A stretch of DNA of 57,478 nt, from assembly GCF_030547425.1 (NCBI RefSeq), contig NZ_JAUORH010000019.1:1-57478 (forward strand). Reading direction: 5' to 3'. The DNA comes from Tenacibaculum sp. 1_MG-2023 (GTDB taxonomy: Bacteria; Bacteroidota; Bacteroidia; Flavobacteriales; Flavobacteriaceae). The position numbers were made by a program, and so were the translations under genes. Of the stretch, positions 49,065 to 56,773 are shown in pieces (position 1 is the first letter of the stretch; each line of letters opens with the position of its first letter). The notes beneath the pieces are model-generated. The model was not told the origin of the DNA and did no database searches. It saw only the letters and a program-made list of their open reading frames with translations.

Positions 49065-49247
49065 TTATTGTTCTATATTTTTAGCTTCAAAAGCTATTAA
49101 ATCATTATTTACAAAAGTAAAGGTTATTTGTATAGGATTGCAACATACCTCACAATCTTCTACATACGTTTCAGACGTACTAGCATCTAATAACATGGAA
49201 ATTTCTTCCCAACAATGCGGACATTGAAAAAAGTGTTCATACGTCAT
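49065..49247 (-). CDS. CPXCG motif-containing cysteine-rich protein
   Basis: A 60-aa protein with the family signature: CPHC at about residues 9-12 and CEVC plus an adjacent Cys at about 33-37, followed by PIQITFTF. The four cysteines most likely bind zinc. Function of the family is unknown. Lies between the lipoprotein and thioesterase genes in a tight run. Confidence 0.85.
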   Translation of the reverse strand: MTYEHFFQCPHCWEEISMLLDASTSETYVEDCEVCCNPIQITFTFVNNDLIAFEAKNIEQ

Positions 49248-49269
49248 ATTTTATTATAATTTTCACCAA

Positions 49270-49461
49270 TTATTTTTTATTAGCTGGTTCTGTTACTGGC
49301 GGACCTAATTTACAAGGGTGTTCAATAGTAGTTGTTATATAGTTTCCACTTCCATCAGGTCTATCATAGGTAAACTCACACATTTCTTCTTCATCTGAAC
49401 AACCACTAAAAACTAGACAAACAGTACTCAAAAGCAGTACTTTTATTAACTTTTTATTCAT
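49270..49461 (-). CDS. Small lipoprotein, hypothetical
   Basis: A 63-aa predicted lipoprotein: signal helix ending FSGCSDEE (lipobox cysteine at about residue 21), then a short acidic, proline-rich tail with two further cysteines (MCEF and HPCKLGPP). No domain recognised. It starts 6 nt after the VWA gene stop, in the same apparent operon. Confidence 0.6.
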   Translation of the reverse strand: MNKKLIKVLLLSTVCLVFSGCSDEEEMCEFTYDRPDGSGNYITTTIEHPCKLGPPVTEPANKK

Positions 49462-49467
49462 TTTTTT

Positions 49468-51486
49468 TTAAATTTTACCATAATATTTTCTAACAAACCA
49501 CTCTGTTGATAATAAAATTACAATCAACAATAACAACCATTTCCAATCAACTAAACTTTGTTTTTTGGTAATAGACTTTTGAGTGGTATAAAAAGATGCA
49601 TCTTCTTGTATCTTTTTTAATAAATCATCTATTTTATCTACATAAACTGTTGCTCCATCTGTTTTTGAGGCCAGTTGTTCTAATTTCTTAAAGTTCGCAT
49701 TGGTAAATTGCTCTTCTATCTGATAATCTTCAATCTTAAACCTTCCTGAGCTACTTATATTTTGGTTCTGTACAGTTACGGTATATGAATATTCTCCTGA
49801 AGCTAAGCCTTCAACTGAAACTTGATACGAGTTATTAAATAAAGAAAACGGAATACTCTTTTTTGCCTTTGTTTCTAAGTTAGTTACCGTTAACTCTAAA
49901 GAAGCCCTACTGTCAAACTGATAGTTTTTATCAACATAAAATGCACTTATAGTTATAGGTTCATTAGCTGCATACAAACGTTGCGCTTTTACATCTAAAC
50001 GTTTTCTCTTTTTAGTGGATGCTAAATACTGAACCAAATTTCCTACAAACGTATCAAAACTTTCAAAGTTTTTCTCTTGTAAATAACTGGCAGCTCTCCA
50101 TTTCCAAATACCCTCACCAAATAGTACTGCGTACTTTTTATCATTCTCTTCAAAGGTTGATAATAATGGCTGTGTGGTTTCTACGCCTGCATACTTTTGA
50201 TACAACAAGCTTTGAGACTCTTTTTTAAGCTGTACTTCTCCAAACTTATCTTGTAGTGGCGGAAATTGACCAAAACCGATATCCTCTTGATAAAAAGTTA
50301 AAAAATCTGCATTGTAAATAGCGGTATATTCTTCTTTTTGATTGATGGCTCTTTTTTGAATTCCTAAACTTTGACTATTCAAAAAGTTCCAATCTGTTTT
50401 AGTTCCTGAAACCAGTAAAAAATTAGAGGGTATTTTTTCTAAAGTTGCTTTAAAATAACTATTAGGCTGATACAAAACAAAAAACTGATACGCTTCTAAA
50501 TTTATATTCTTATCCTGTATCAAAGCAATGTCTACTTTGCGTTGTTTATTGCTCTCTATCGCTTTTTTAAGCGCTCCTAAATCTGGGTGTAAGAAAGAAC
50601 TTAACAGTAAAACCTTGGTTTGCTCATCTAAAACTTCTACTGAAAAGCTTTTATAATTGTTCTTCGTGTTTTTTTCATTCGCTATACTACTTATCGACGC
50701 TGTGTAATAGTGTACTCCTTTGGTAGTAGACACTAAATTAGCGGTAACAGTTTGCACAGGGTTTTCTGGTGAAAAACGTACTCTTTTTGAAAAAACTCTG
50801 TTCCCATTTTTTACGATTGAAAAAGTAGTATTCACCGTTTCTTTTCCTTCATAATACAACAATGCTTCAACTGGAAACTTGTTCTTTACATAGCTATACT
50901 TGTTCACATTTAACTGTGAAATTTGAATGTCTTGATATTGAATAGTATCCCCTATAACTACAGGAAATATTTTATGCTTTGTTGATGAAAACTCATAATC
51001 ATTCCCTTGGGTTTGATTTCCATCTGTTATTAAAATAGTAGCTGCTTTTTTACCTTTATTTAACTCATTAACAGCATCAATTGCTTTTGAAATATTGGTT
51101 TGTGTTTCAGCAAACGATAAACTATCCAACACTTTAATATCATTCCCAAACGAAAAATACTGAACGTCAAACTTATTTTGAAGTTCTTGGTTGCTTTTAA
51201 TTTTTGAAAGAGATTCTTCAACCTTCTTTTCTTCTTTAAAAAACTGAGTAGATAGTGAATTATCTACCAATACAGACAACACAGGTTTTATGTTCTCCGT
51301 TTCAAGAGTTGTTATCTTCGGATTAATGAGTAGCAATCCTATTAAAAAAAGGCTTAGTGCTTTTAAACTAAAAAGTAAGATGTGTACTTTAGGAGTTCTT
51401 TTTACCTTATAGAAATATTGAAAAAAAGCAATGGCTACGCTTATGAATACGGCTAATACAATGTAAATTATAGTTGTTGACTCCAC
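49468..51486 (-). CDS. Membrane VWA-domain protein
   Basis: A 672-aa inner-membrane protein. Two N-terminal helices (YIVLAVFISVAIAFFQYFY and LFSLKALSLFLIGLLLINP) precede a von Willebrand factor A domain with a MIDAS-type DNSLST (about residue 70) and ITDGNQT (about 152). A long beta-rich periplasmic region follows and a C-terminal helix (WLLLLIVILLSTEWFV) closes it. The layout matches the aerotolerance-operon BatA/B-like membrane VWA proteins of Bacteroidota, but no MoxR ATPase is adjacent. First gene of a minus-strand run down to the thioesterase. Confidence 0.82.
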   Translation of the reverse strand: MESTTIIYIVLAVFISVAIAFFQYFYKVKRTPKVHILLFSLKALSLFLIGLLLINPKITTLETENIKPVLSVLVDNSLSTQFFKEEKKVEESLSKIKSNQELQNKFDVQYFSFGNDIKVLDSLSFAETQTNISKAIDAVNELNKGKKAATILITDGNQTQGNDYEFSSTKHKIFPVVIGDTIQYQDIQISQLNVNKYSYVKNKFPVEALLYYEGKETVNTTFSIVKNGNRVFSKRVRFSPENPVQTVTANLVSTTKGVHYYTASISSIANEKNTKNNYKSFSVEVLDEQTKVLLLSSFLHPDLGALKKAIESNKQRKVDIALIQDKNINLEAYQFFVLYQPNSYFKATLEKIPSNFLLVSGTKTDWNFLNSQSLGIQKRAINQKEEYTAIYNADFLTFYQEDIGFGQFPPLQDKFGEVQLKKESQSLLYQKYAGVETTQPLLSTFEENDKKYAVLFGEGIWKWRAASYLQEKNFESFDTFVGNLVQYLASTKKRKRLDVKAQRLYAANEPITISAFYVDKNYQFDSRASLELTVTNLETKAKKSIPFSLFNNSYQVSVEGLASGEYSYTVTVQNQNISSSGRFKIEDYQIEEQFTNANFKKLEQLASKTDGATVYVDKIDDLLKKIQEDASFYTTQKSITKKQSLVDWKWLLLLIVILLSTEWFVRKYYGKI

Positions 51487-51553
51487 TCAGCTTATTTTAG
51501 TATGTGAAGATAAAAATATCTAACAAATAAAAACACCTTTTCTTCTTTTTTAT

Positions 51554-51571
51554 TTATGACCTCAGTCATAA
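51554..51571. promoter_or_regulatory. Palindromic Crp/Fnr operator (TTATGAC-N4-GTCATAA)
   Basis: Perfect arms TTATGAC/GTCATAA around ctca. A -7-like box (TAATTTTA, 51592-51599) downstream would put the start point near 51604, so the operator centre falls at about -41.5, the classical activating position. The only other full site seen is next to the Crp/Fnr gene. Confidence 0.72.
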
Positions 51572-51609
51572 AAAACTAGCAATCAATTACATAATTTTAC
51601 TAAAAACTA

Positions 51610-51954
51610 ATGTATATGGTAACCACTGAAAACTTAACCGCTGAAAAAACACTTCAAAAGACAAATAATATGGGAATTACAGCTTACATCAATAAAAAAA
51701 TTGCTGAAGGCGAACGAAATAGCATTGGTGTTTCTATTATATTAATTACCGTAGGCTCAATGATAGCCTCTATAACAGCTGCTTTAGCTATAGATGGAGA
51801 GGTTCATTTATTTGCCCTAATTTTTGCTTGTGTAACCGCTATGGGCGCTAATGCTACCGCCATAAGCCAACAACCTTTTAAAATAATTGCATGGGCATTT
51901 ATTATTAATATAGTGGGTAATATTTCGTTGATTTTTTACCTGCTTATGTCGTAG
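51610..51954 (+). CDS. Small membrane protein under predicted Crp/Fnr control
   Basis: A 114-aa protein with a hydrophilic N-terminus (about 40 residues) and two or three membrane helices (GVSIILITVGSMIASITAAL, FALIFACVTAMGANATAI, IIAWAFIINIVGNISLIFYL). No known domain. The start could also be the ATG at 51616. Its 3' end overlaps the convergent truncated-haemoglobin gene by 11 bp. The shared operator suggests a role in the same low-oxygen or nitrosative response. Confidence 0.65.
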   Translation: MYMVTTENLTAEKTLQKTNNMGITAYINKKIAEGERNSIGVSIILITVGSMIASITAALAIDGEVHLFALIFACVTAMGANATAISQQPFKIIAWAFIINIVGNISLIFYLLMS

Positions 51955-52351
51955 GCTTCGGCTTTGCCTCAAACATTCTAAAAAAGAGCATAGAAGCTAT
52001 GTTTCGTGCTCTTTCTTTAGCTTCATGCGCTTTTGTGCCATCAAAAAGTTCATCAACCGTTTCAAACCACAATTGCAACCAACGTCCAAAGTGTTCTTGG
52101 TAAATAGAATACTCAAACTCTCTATCTACATCTTTGTGTGCTTTCATCGGGTTTCCTTTAAACTTTCTAACAAAAAACAAATTCGTTTCCCAAAAATCGG
52201 TGAGTTTTTGTAAATGAGGTTCCCAAGTTTCTTCTGGAATTGTTTTCAAAAATATAGGCCCTATAAAATCATCCTTTCTAATTTTATCATTATAAAAGGT
52301 TGATACCAGTTTATACACATCTTCCCTATTTTCTATGTCTCTTTTATCCAT
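51944..52351 (-). CDS. Group III truncated haemoglobin
   Basis: A 135-aa 2-on-2 globin. The group III pattern is visible: VYKLVSTFYNDKIRKDD for helices A-B/E, TDFWETNLFF, and the proximal haem histidine in YQEHFGRWLQLW. Cytoplasmic, proposed to handle O2, NO or other ligands at low oxygen. It is divergent from the Crp/Fnr gene, with a -7 box at 52378-52385 and an operator at about -41.5, so regulation by that protein is likely. Convergent 11-bp overlap with the small membrane protein gene. Confidence 0.9.
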   Translation of the reverse strand: MDKRDIENREDVYKLVSTFYNDKIRKDDFIGPIFLKTIPEETWEPHLQKLTDFWETNLFFVRKFKGNPMKAHKDVDREFEYSIYQEHFGRWLQLWFETVDELFDGTKAHEAKERARNIASMLFFRMFEAKPKPTT

Positions 52352-52377
52352 TTACAAATCGTTGTTGAAATACCCTA

Positions 52378-52385
52378 CAAAAGTA
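52378..52385 (-). promoter_or_regulatory. -7 box of the truncated haemoglobin gene (TACTTTTG)
   Basis: On the minus strand a perfect TAnnTTTG box lies 26 nt before the start codon. The predicted start point (about 52373) is 41.5 bp from the centre of the Crp/Fnr palindrome. Confidence 0.65.
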
Positions 52386-52405
52386 TATCTTTATGCAATT
52401 GCAAT

Positions 52406-52423
52406 TTATGACTTAAATCATAA
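52406..52423. promoter_or_regulatory. Crp/Fnr operator between haemoglobin and regulator genes
   Basis: TTATGACTTAAATCATAA, an 18-bp palindrome with one mismatched pair, matching the site at 51554. It touches the ATG of the regulator gene (52423), so it would repress the regulator while activating the divergent globin gene. Confidence 0.7.
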
Positions 52424-53019
52424 TGATACCAGAAGAACTCTTATTAAAATACCACGCTGAAACCAAAAGTTTTCAAAAAGACGATATTATTTTCTCTGAA
52501 AAACAAACCGCACATTATTATTACCAAATAGTAAGCGGTGCTGTAAAAATGAATAATTTTAATGATGATGGTAAAGAGTTTATTCAAGGGGTGTTTTATA
52601 AAAACCAAAGTTTTGGTGAACCACCTTTGTTTATTGATGTAAAATATCCTGCCAATGCGGTAGCTATTTCTGATAGTACGATTCTAGCCTTATCTAAAAG
52701 CAACCTGTTTAAATTACTGCAAGATAATCCTGAAATTCACTTAAAAATTACCCAAAGTTTAGCAAAGCGTCTGTATTACAAAGCTATTATTGCTTCCGAA
52801 ATATCGAGCCAAGAACCTGCACACAGAGTACTCCGCTTTATTGATTACTTAAAAGACGATGTATATAAAGTTGAAGGAAAGTACTCGTTTAAAGTAGCCT
52901 ATACTCGACAACAAATAGCTGATATTTTAGGTTTACGCGTAGAAACGGTTATTCGGGTCATAAAATCTTTAGAAAAAAAGGGAGACGTAAAAATTAGCAA
53001 ACGAAAGGTATATCGTTAA
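52423..53019 (+). CDS. Crp/Fnr family transcription regulator
   Basis: A 198-aa regulator: cyclic-nucleotide-binding-like beta roll (about 10-115, FQKDDIIFSEKQTAHYYYQI), dimer helix and C-terminal winged helix (about 140-198, TRQQIADILGLRVETVIRV). The recognition helix carries VETVIR, whose Glu and Arg positions fit a TGA...TCA half-site core. It contains no cysteine, so it is not an FNR-type iron-sulfur sensor; a small-molecule, haem or NO signal is possible. Autoregulation is suggested by the operator at its start codon. Confidence 0.9.
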   Translation: MIPEELLLKYHAETKSFQKDDIIFSEKQTAHYYYQIVSGAVKMNNFNDDGKEFIQGVFYKNQSFGEPPLFIDVKYPANAVAISDSTILALSKSNLFKLLQDNPEIHLKITQSLAKRLYYKAIIASEISSQEPAHRVLRFIDYLKDDVYKVEGKYSFKVAYTRQQIADILGLRVETVIRVIKSLEKKGDVKISKRKVYR

Positions 53020-53148
53020 AGCCTTCTTTAAAGTGCTCACTCAATAAAACGTTTCATAAAATTAATAGACTTATGGAATTCCGTAAGAATTTGTACACAC
53101 CTTGTAGTAAGTTTGTTGGAATTGTATAATTAATTAACAAACAACAGC

Positions 53149-53282
53149 AACTCGTTAATAACTTTACCTTTAGATAAAGTATCAGTTTTATTATATTTGG
53201 AAACGTATAAAAATTGCTGAACTTTACGATATCCCATGCTTTTGTCAGGATAAAACAACTAAAGTTTGATATATAACGAGTT
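53149..53282. repeat. Structured cassette-boundary element A
   Basis: A 134-nt gene-free element with exact 9-bp inverted ends (aactcgtta 53149-53157, taacgagtt 53274-53282) and a -7-like TATATTTG box inside (53192-53199). The right end reads GTTATGTGC, like the right ends of elements B and C. It directly precedes the DUF262-HEPN pair and may carry its promoter. Confidence 0.55.
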
Positions 53283-53318
53283 ATGTGCAAGCTAAAAAAA
53301 ACAACAGAACAACAAATA

Positions 53319-54389
53319 ATGGATAATCTTTTAAAAGAAATAGAAAACAAAAGAACAAGCTTTAAAACCGAAAGCTATTCTATGTCAATTGGAGAGTTAG
53401 TTAATCTTTATGAAAATGGAGAAATAATAATTCGACCTGAATATCAAAGACTATTTAGGTGGTCACACGGACAGAAAGTTAAATTGATTGAATCAATTAT
53501 TTTGGGAATTCCAATACCATCAGTATTTGTTTACCAAGATGAAAATGGAATTTGGGAGTTAGTTGATGGTTTGCAAAGAGTTTCTACAATTCTTCAATTA
53601 TTCGGTGTTTTAAAAGACTCTGAACCATTAGAATTAGAAGGAACAAAGTATATTCCTAGTCTAGAAGGTTATAAATGGGAAGGTGACAAAGAGCTACCTG
53701 CTGGTTTAAAACTTTCAATAAAAAGAGCCAAAATTAGCCTTACAATTATATTAAGCGAATCGGATGTTCGAGCAAAGTTCGAAGTTTTTCAGCGATTAAA
53801 TACTGGAGGCTCTAACGCTTCTAATCAAGAAGTCAGAAACAATGTGATGTTAATGATTGATAGAGATAAATACTTGTGGTTTGAAGATTTGTCAAAAAAC
53901 CTAGACTTTGTAGAAACACTATCTCTTTCAGATAGATTATATGAAGAACAATATCATATGGAATTACTATTGAGATTTATTTCTTTAACGCAATATCAGT
54001 ATGACCATAAAAAAGATGTTGGTGACTTCCTTGATGATATTAATGAAGATATTTTAAATAGTGATACGTTTAATTTTGATGAAGTAAAGGAAAATTTTGA
54101 ACTAACTTTTTCAACATTAAATAGGATATTAGGAGAAAAATCATTCAAAAAATATAATGGATCTGACTTTAAAGGAAAATTTCTCGAATCAGCTTTCGAG
54201 GCTGTGTCTGTTGGCTTATCTGCTAATATATCTGGATATAATTTACCTGAAGATGATGAGTTAATCAGAACAAAAATTGAAGAGTTATATAGTCAAGAAA
54301 CATATAACCAAACTTCAGGTTCTGGCTCGAATGCAAAAACGAGAATACCAAAACTCGTGCCTTTTTCTAAAGAATATTTTGCAAAATAA
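53319..54389 (+). CDS. DUF262 (ParB/GmrS-like) protein
   Basis: A protein of about 356 aa with a DUF262 domain: RPEYQRLFRWSHGQKVKLIES, LGIPIPSVFVY and DGLQRVSTIL, the ParB-like DGxQR nucleotide-binding motif found in GmrS and other phage-defence proteins. There is no DUF1524 HNH nuclease domain at the C-terminus. The frame is open from ATG 53283, but the first 12 codons (MCKLKKTTEQQI) overlap the end of the boundary element, so ATG 53319 (MDNLLKEIENK) is preferred. Stop overlaps the next start as TAATG, showing translational coupling to the HEPN gene. Confidence 0.82.
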   Translation: MDNLLKEIENKRTSFKTESYSMSIGELVNLYENGEIIIRPEYQRLFRWSHGQKVKLIESIILGIPIPSVFVYQDENGIWELVDGLQRVSTILQLFGVLKDSEPLELEGTKYIPSLEGYKWEGDKELPAGLKLSIKRAKISLTIILSESDVRAKFEVFQRLNTGGSNASNQEVRNNVMLMIDRDKYLWFEDLSKNLDFVETLSLSDRLYEEQYHMELLLRFISLTQYQYDHKKDVGDFLDDINEDILNSDTFNFDEVKENFELTFSTLNRILGEKSFKKYNGSDFKGKFLESAFEAVSVGLSANISGYNLPEDDELIRTKIEELYSQETYNQTSGSGSNAKTRIPKLVPFSKEYFAK

Positions 54390-55042
54390 TGGCGAGGAAG
54401 CCTTACACATATAATCAGCTTATTCACTTGATTGGAAGTGATTATGCTTGGAGAAGAAAGGAACTTAAGTTAATCAAAGACCAAATACCGAGTAACCCCA
54501 GTCCAAAGCAAAATGCATCCTTAAGATTTTCTGTACCTATCTTATATGCTCATTGGGAAGGGTTTGTTAAAAATTCTTGCGAATTATATTTAGAATTTGT
54601 AGCTAAAAAACACTTAAAACATAATGAGTTGAAACCTCAATTTGTTGCACTTTCCTTATCAAAAAAATTAGGAGATTTAGATATTAAACACATAGAACAA
54701 AAGACAAAAGCTGTTGAATTTTTAATCTCTGAAATAGATAAAAATTCAAATATGCAAACTAAAAACGTTATCCAAACTAAATCAAATTTAAGATATAGTG
54801 TTTTCGAAGAAATTTTATTTGTAATTGGGATTGACGAATCAAAATTTTCTCATAAAAAAAGTTTAATTAATGATTTAGTAGATTCAAGGAATCACATAGC
54901 ACACGGAGAATATTTACGAGTAGAATATGATGCATATCATCTGATGCACGATGACGTCCAAGTTTTAATGGAACAATTGAAAACTGAAATAGAAAATATA
55001 GCAACTTTAGAGGAATATAAATTAAAAAAAGTCAGTGCCTAA
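54389..55042 (+). CDS. MAE_28990/MAE_18760-like HEPN nuclease
   Basis: A 217-aa all-alpha protein with the HEPN RNase signature R-x4-H in SRNHIAHGEYL (about residue 170) and the family segment PILYAHWEGFVKNSCELYLEF in two parts near residues 45-65. HEPN proteins of this type are predicted metal-independent RNases, often toxins or defence effectors. Pairing with DUF262 in a coupled operon suggests that the ATP/GTP-binding partner senses infection or controls the RNase. The stop codon lies inside the left end of element B (GCCTAAC). Confidence 0.82.
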   Translation: MARKPYTYNQLIHLIGSDYAWRRKELKLIKDQIPSNPSPKQNASLRFSVPILYAHWEGFVKNSCELYLEFVAKKHLKHNELKPQFVALSLSKKLGDLDIKHIEQKTKAVEFLISEIDKNSNMQTKNVIQTKSNLRYSVFEEILFVIGIDESKFSHKKSLINDLVDSRNHIAHGEYLRVEYDAYHLMHDDVQVLMEQLKTEIENIATLEEYKLKKVSA

Positions 55043-55167
55043 CAATGGCTATAAGTAATTGCTTGTTCTCGCCTACTTCTGAAAATCCTCTCGGATTTTC
55101 TATTTGCGTTTTATTTGATAAATTTAGTGCTTAAACACGCAACAAACCATATACAAACACGTTAGCA
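55037..55167. repeat. Structured cassette-boundary element B
   Basis: A 131-nt element from GCCTAAC (an RYYYAAC-type core) to GTTAGCA. The ends pair as CTAAC/GTTAG, with further TATA/TATA and TTGC/GCAA pairing. In the centre lies a perfect 8-bp hairpin (gaaaatcc 55081-55088, ggattttc 55093-55100). Its left end overlaps the stop codon of the HEPN gene and resembles that of element C. The shape resembles an integron attC site, but the right core fits only partly. Confidence 0.6.
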
Positions 55168-55186
55168 TTAATTAGAAACGAAAAAA

Positions 55187-55459
55187 TTGACAAGAATAAT
55201 TTTTTATATATCACTCCCTTTATTTTTAATTTCTTGCTCAACAAATGATAAAAAGTTAGAAAAAGGTTGGTGGAAATATGGAGGAGGTTACTACATTGGT
55301 GATGTCTTAGATTTTAAAAGACATAAACTGAGTAACGATACTATTTTCATAAATGATAAGCCTAGAGCTTTATTAACTAAATATGAAAATTTTACCAGTA
55401 AAAGAATAGTTATTAAATCTTTAGAATCTGATGAAACTGGAACTTATCATAATAAATAA
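55187..55459 (+). CDS. Small lipoprotein, hypothetical, TTG start
   Basis: A 90-aa predicted lipoprotein: hydrophobic signal IIFYISLPLFLISCS with lipobox cysteine at about residue 17, then a Trp/Gly/Tyr-rich segment (GWWKYGGGYYIGDVLDF). The frame has a stop at 55169 and no ATG, so TTG at 55187 is the only sensible start. No domain recognised. It is the first gene after boundary element B and lies 9 nt before the zinc-ribbon gene. Confidence 0.55.
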   Translation: MTRIIFYISLPLFLISCSTNDKKLEKGWWKYGGGYYIGDVLDFKRHKLSNDTIFINDKPRALLTKYENFTSKRIVIKSLESDETGTYHNK

Positions 55460-55468
55460 AATCTAAGC

Positions 55469-56038
55469 ATGTGTAGATATGGAATGACAACATATAAACC
55501 TCATTATGCTTGTTTTAAGTGTAGAAAAACATTTAAAAGGAAATTAGAAAAAGATATTTATGGTGGATTTAATAAATCTAAAGAACAGAATCCTGCTAAA
55601 TGTCCTGAATGTGGTGAACTAATGGCTAATATGGGACTAGATTTTGAGTCGCCTAAGAAAAAAGACATAAAATCTTGGGAACACATTGCAACTCTATATG
55701 AAGTAGGAATTACATTCCATTCTTGTGGTTGTAGTGGACCTGGGTACATACCGTCAAATTCTGACGAATTGATTAATCACTTTTCTAAAATAAAAGCTGA
55801 TTATATTGAACACCAAAACTTTTGGTCTAGACGAAAGTCTGACCCAGAAAATCAAAGCGAAATAGCTAGGGATATAGATCATAATTGGGAGTATCTAAGT
55901 CAAATACCTCCAGAAATGAAAACTGGCTCTAAAAAGAAACCCCAATTTAATGCTAAAGAAGCGCAAAAATATTGGAATCAAAAAGTGTTAGAAATTCAAT
56001 CAAAAATTGATAAAATAATTAATGCTAACAATGTATAA
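55469..56038 (+). CDS. Zinc-ribbon protein of unknown function
   Basis: A 189-aa protein opening MCRYGMTTYKPHYACFKCRKT, in two parts a familiar start for a widespread uncharacterised bacterial family. Two CxxC pairs (FKC.. near residue 15-18 and CPECGE near 48-51) form a zinc ribbon, and FHSCGCSGPGY adds a second Cys cluster (about 86-88). The C-terminal half is charged and helical. The stop codon lies in the left end of boundary element C (GCTAACAATGTATAAG). Confidence 0.7.
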   Translation: MCRYGMTTYKPHYACFKCRKTFKRKLEKDIYGGFNKSKEQNPAKCPECGELMANMGLDFESPKKKDIKSWEHIATLYEVGITFHSCGCSGPGYIPSNSDELINHFSKIKADYIEHQNFWSRRKSDPENQSEIARDIDHNWEYLSQIPPEMKTGSKKKPQFNAKEAQKYWNQKVLEIQSKIDKIINANNV

Positions 56039-56201
56039 GAAAACATAAGGCTTCTTGGGTAATCAAAAGGTCTGTGCTTATTTGCAAATCCGCCAAATAT
56101 AAAATATGGCGTTTATGAGAAAAAAAGATAAAAACAAAATACAACGTTTTAGCTCAGTGCAAACCCGAAAGTTTATTGCTTACTACTGCTAAACGTTGTG
56201 C
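56024..56201. repeat. Structured cassette-boundary element C
   Basis: A 178-nt element beginning GCTAACAATGTATAAG, close to the left end of element B (GCCTAACAATGGCTATAAG), and ending AACGTTGTGC, similar to the right ends of A and B. It contains an internal hairpin (56091-56111, cgcca..tat / atatggcg). The preceding gene ends within it and a decayed ORF starts 9 nt after it. Confidence 0.55.
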
Positions 56202-56209
56202 CTAATTAA

Positions 56210-56500
56210 ATGAAAGTCCTAAAAAGTACTATATTTAGAAAACGAAAATACGAGTTCGGTAATTTCGAATTAGTACCAGAATTTGGATGGAAGATTTCTC
56301 AATCGTTCATTGATTTTGAACAAACTTTTAAACAACTGGAAACCTGACCAATATATTCAAGGAGACTATAAATATTTTTTAAATTTACGAATAGGGAAAT
56401 AACTGCTTTTTCATCGATCCCAAAAAGAATGTTGTTAAATCCAGGTTATGGACAAAAATTGAATTTGAATGAATACAATATGCAATTTTTTAAAATATGA
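56210..56500 (+). pseudogene. Decayed small ORF with two compensating frameshifts
   Basis: From ATG 56210 the frame reads MKVLKSTIFRKRKYEFGNFE and on to a stop at 56345. A plausible continuation (NWKPDQYIQGDYKYFLNLRI) runs in the +1 frame from 56334 to 56402. The original frame then resumes (TAFSSIPKRMLLNPGYGQKL) and ends at 56500. Restored, it would encode about 96 aa. Its end overlaps the next start by four bases (ATGA), as in a coupled operon. Sequencing error at the two points is an alternative to true decay. Confidence 0.5.
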
Positions 56501-56691
56501 ACATCATAATTAAAGTAATAATGGGGTTAATTTTAAATTACCCTGGAGCATATATAAGATGGCTTTTGTTTAACAGAGAAAATAAACTTGAATATTATAA
56601 AAAAGATATATCGATTAATTTTTTCGTGTCTGCATTAGTTATAACATTGATTATCATAATTATTTATTATGCTAAAATGACATTTGAATAA
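56497..56691 (+). CDS. Small membrane protein, hypothetical
   Basis: A 64-aa ORF with two hydrophobic segments (IIIKVIMGLILNYPGAYIRW and FFVSALVITLIIIIIYYA) separated by a charged loop (NRENKLEYYKKD). Overlaps the end of the decayed ORF by four bases (ATGA). No known family. The last apparent gene of the accessory segment. Confidence 0.5.
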   Translation: MNIIIKVIMGLILNYPGAYIRWLLFNRENKLEYYKKDISINFFVSALVITLIIIIIYYAKMTFE

Positions 56692-56773
56692 AAAACATTT
56701 TACAACAAAGAACTGAGGTAAAAAACAAGTAAATTTTACAAAACTTTATACCAAAGTACTTTTATAGTTCATA

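Noticed and set aside
55037..56201. Standard class 1-type integron attC sites
   Set aside because: Only the left core of element B fits RYYYAAC; the right cores deviate from GTTRRRY and no integrase or attI is visible, so I report cassette-like elements rather than confirmed attC sites.
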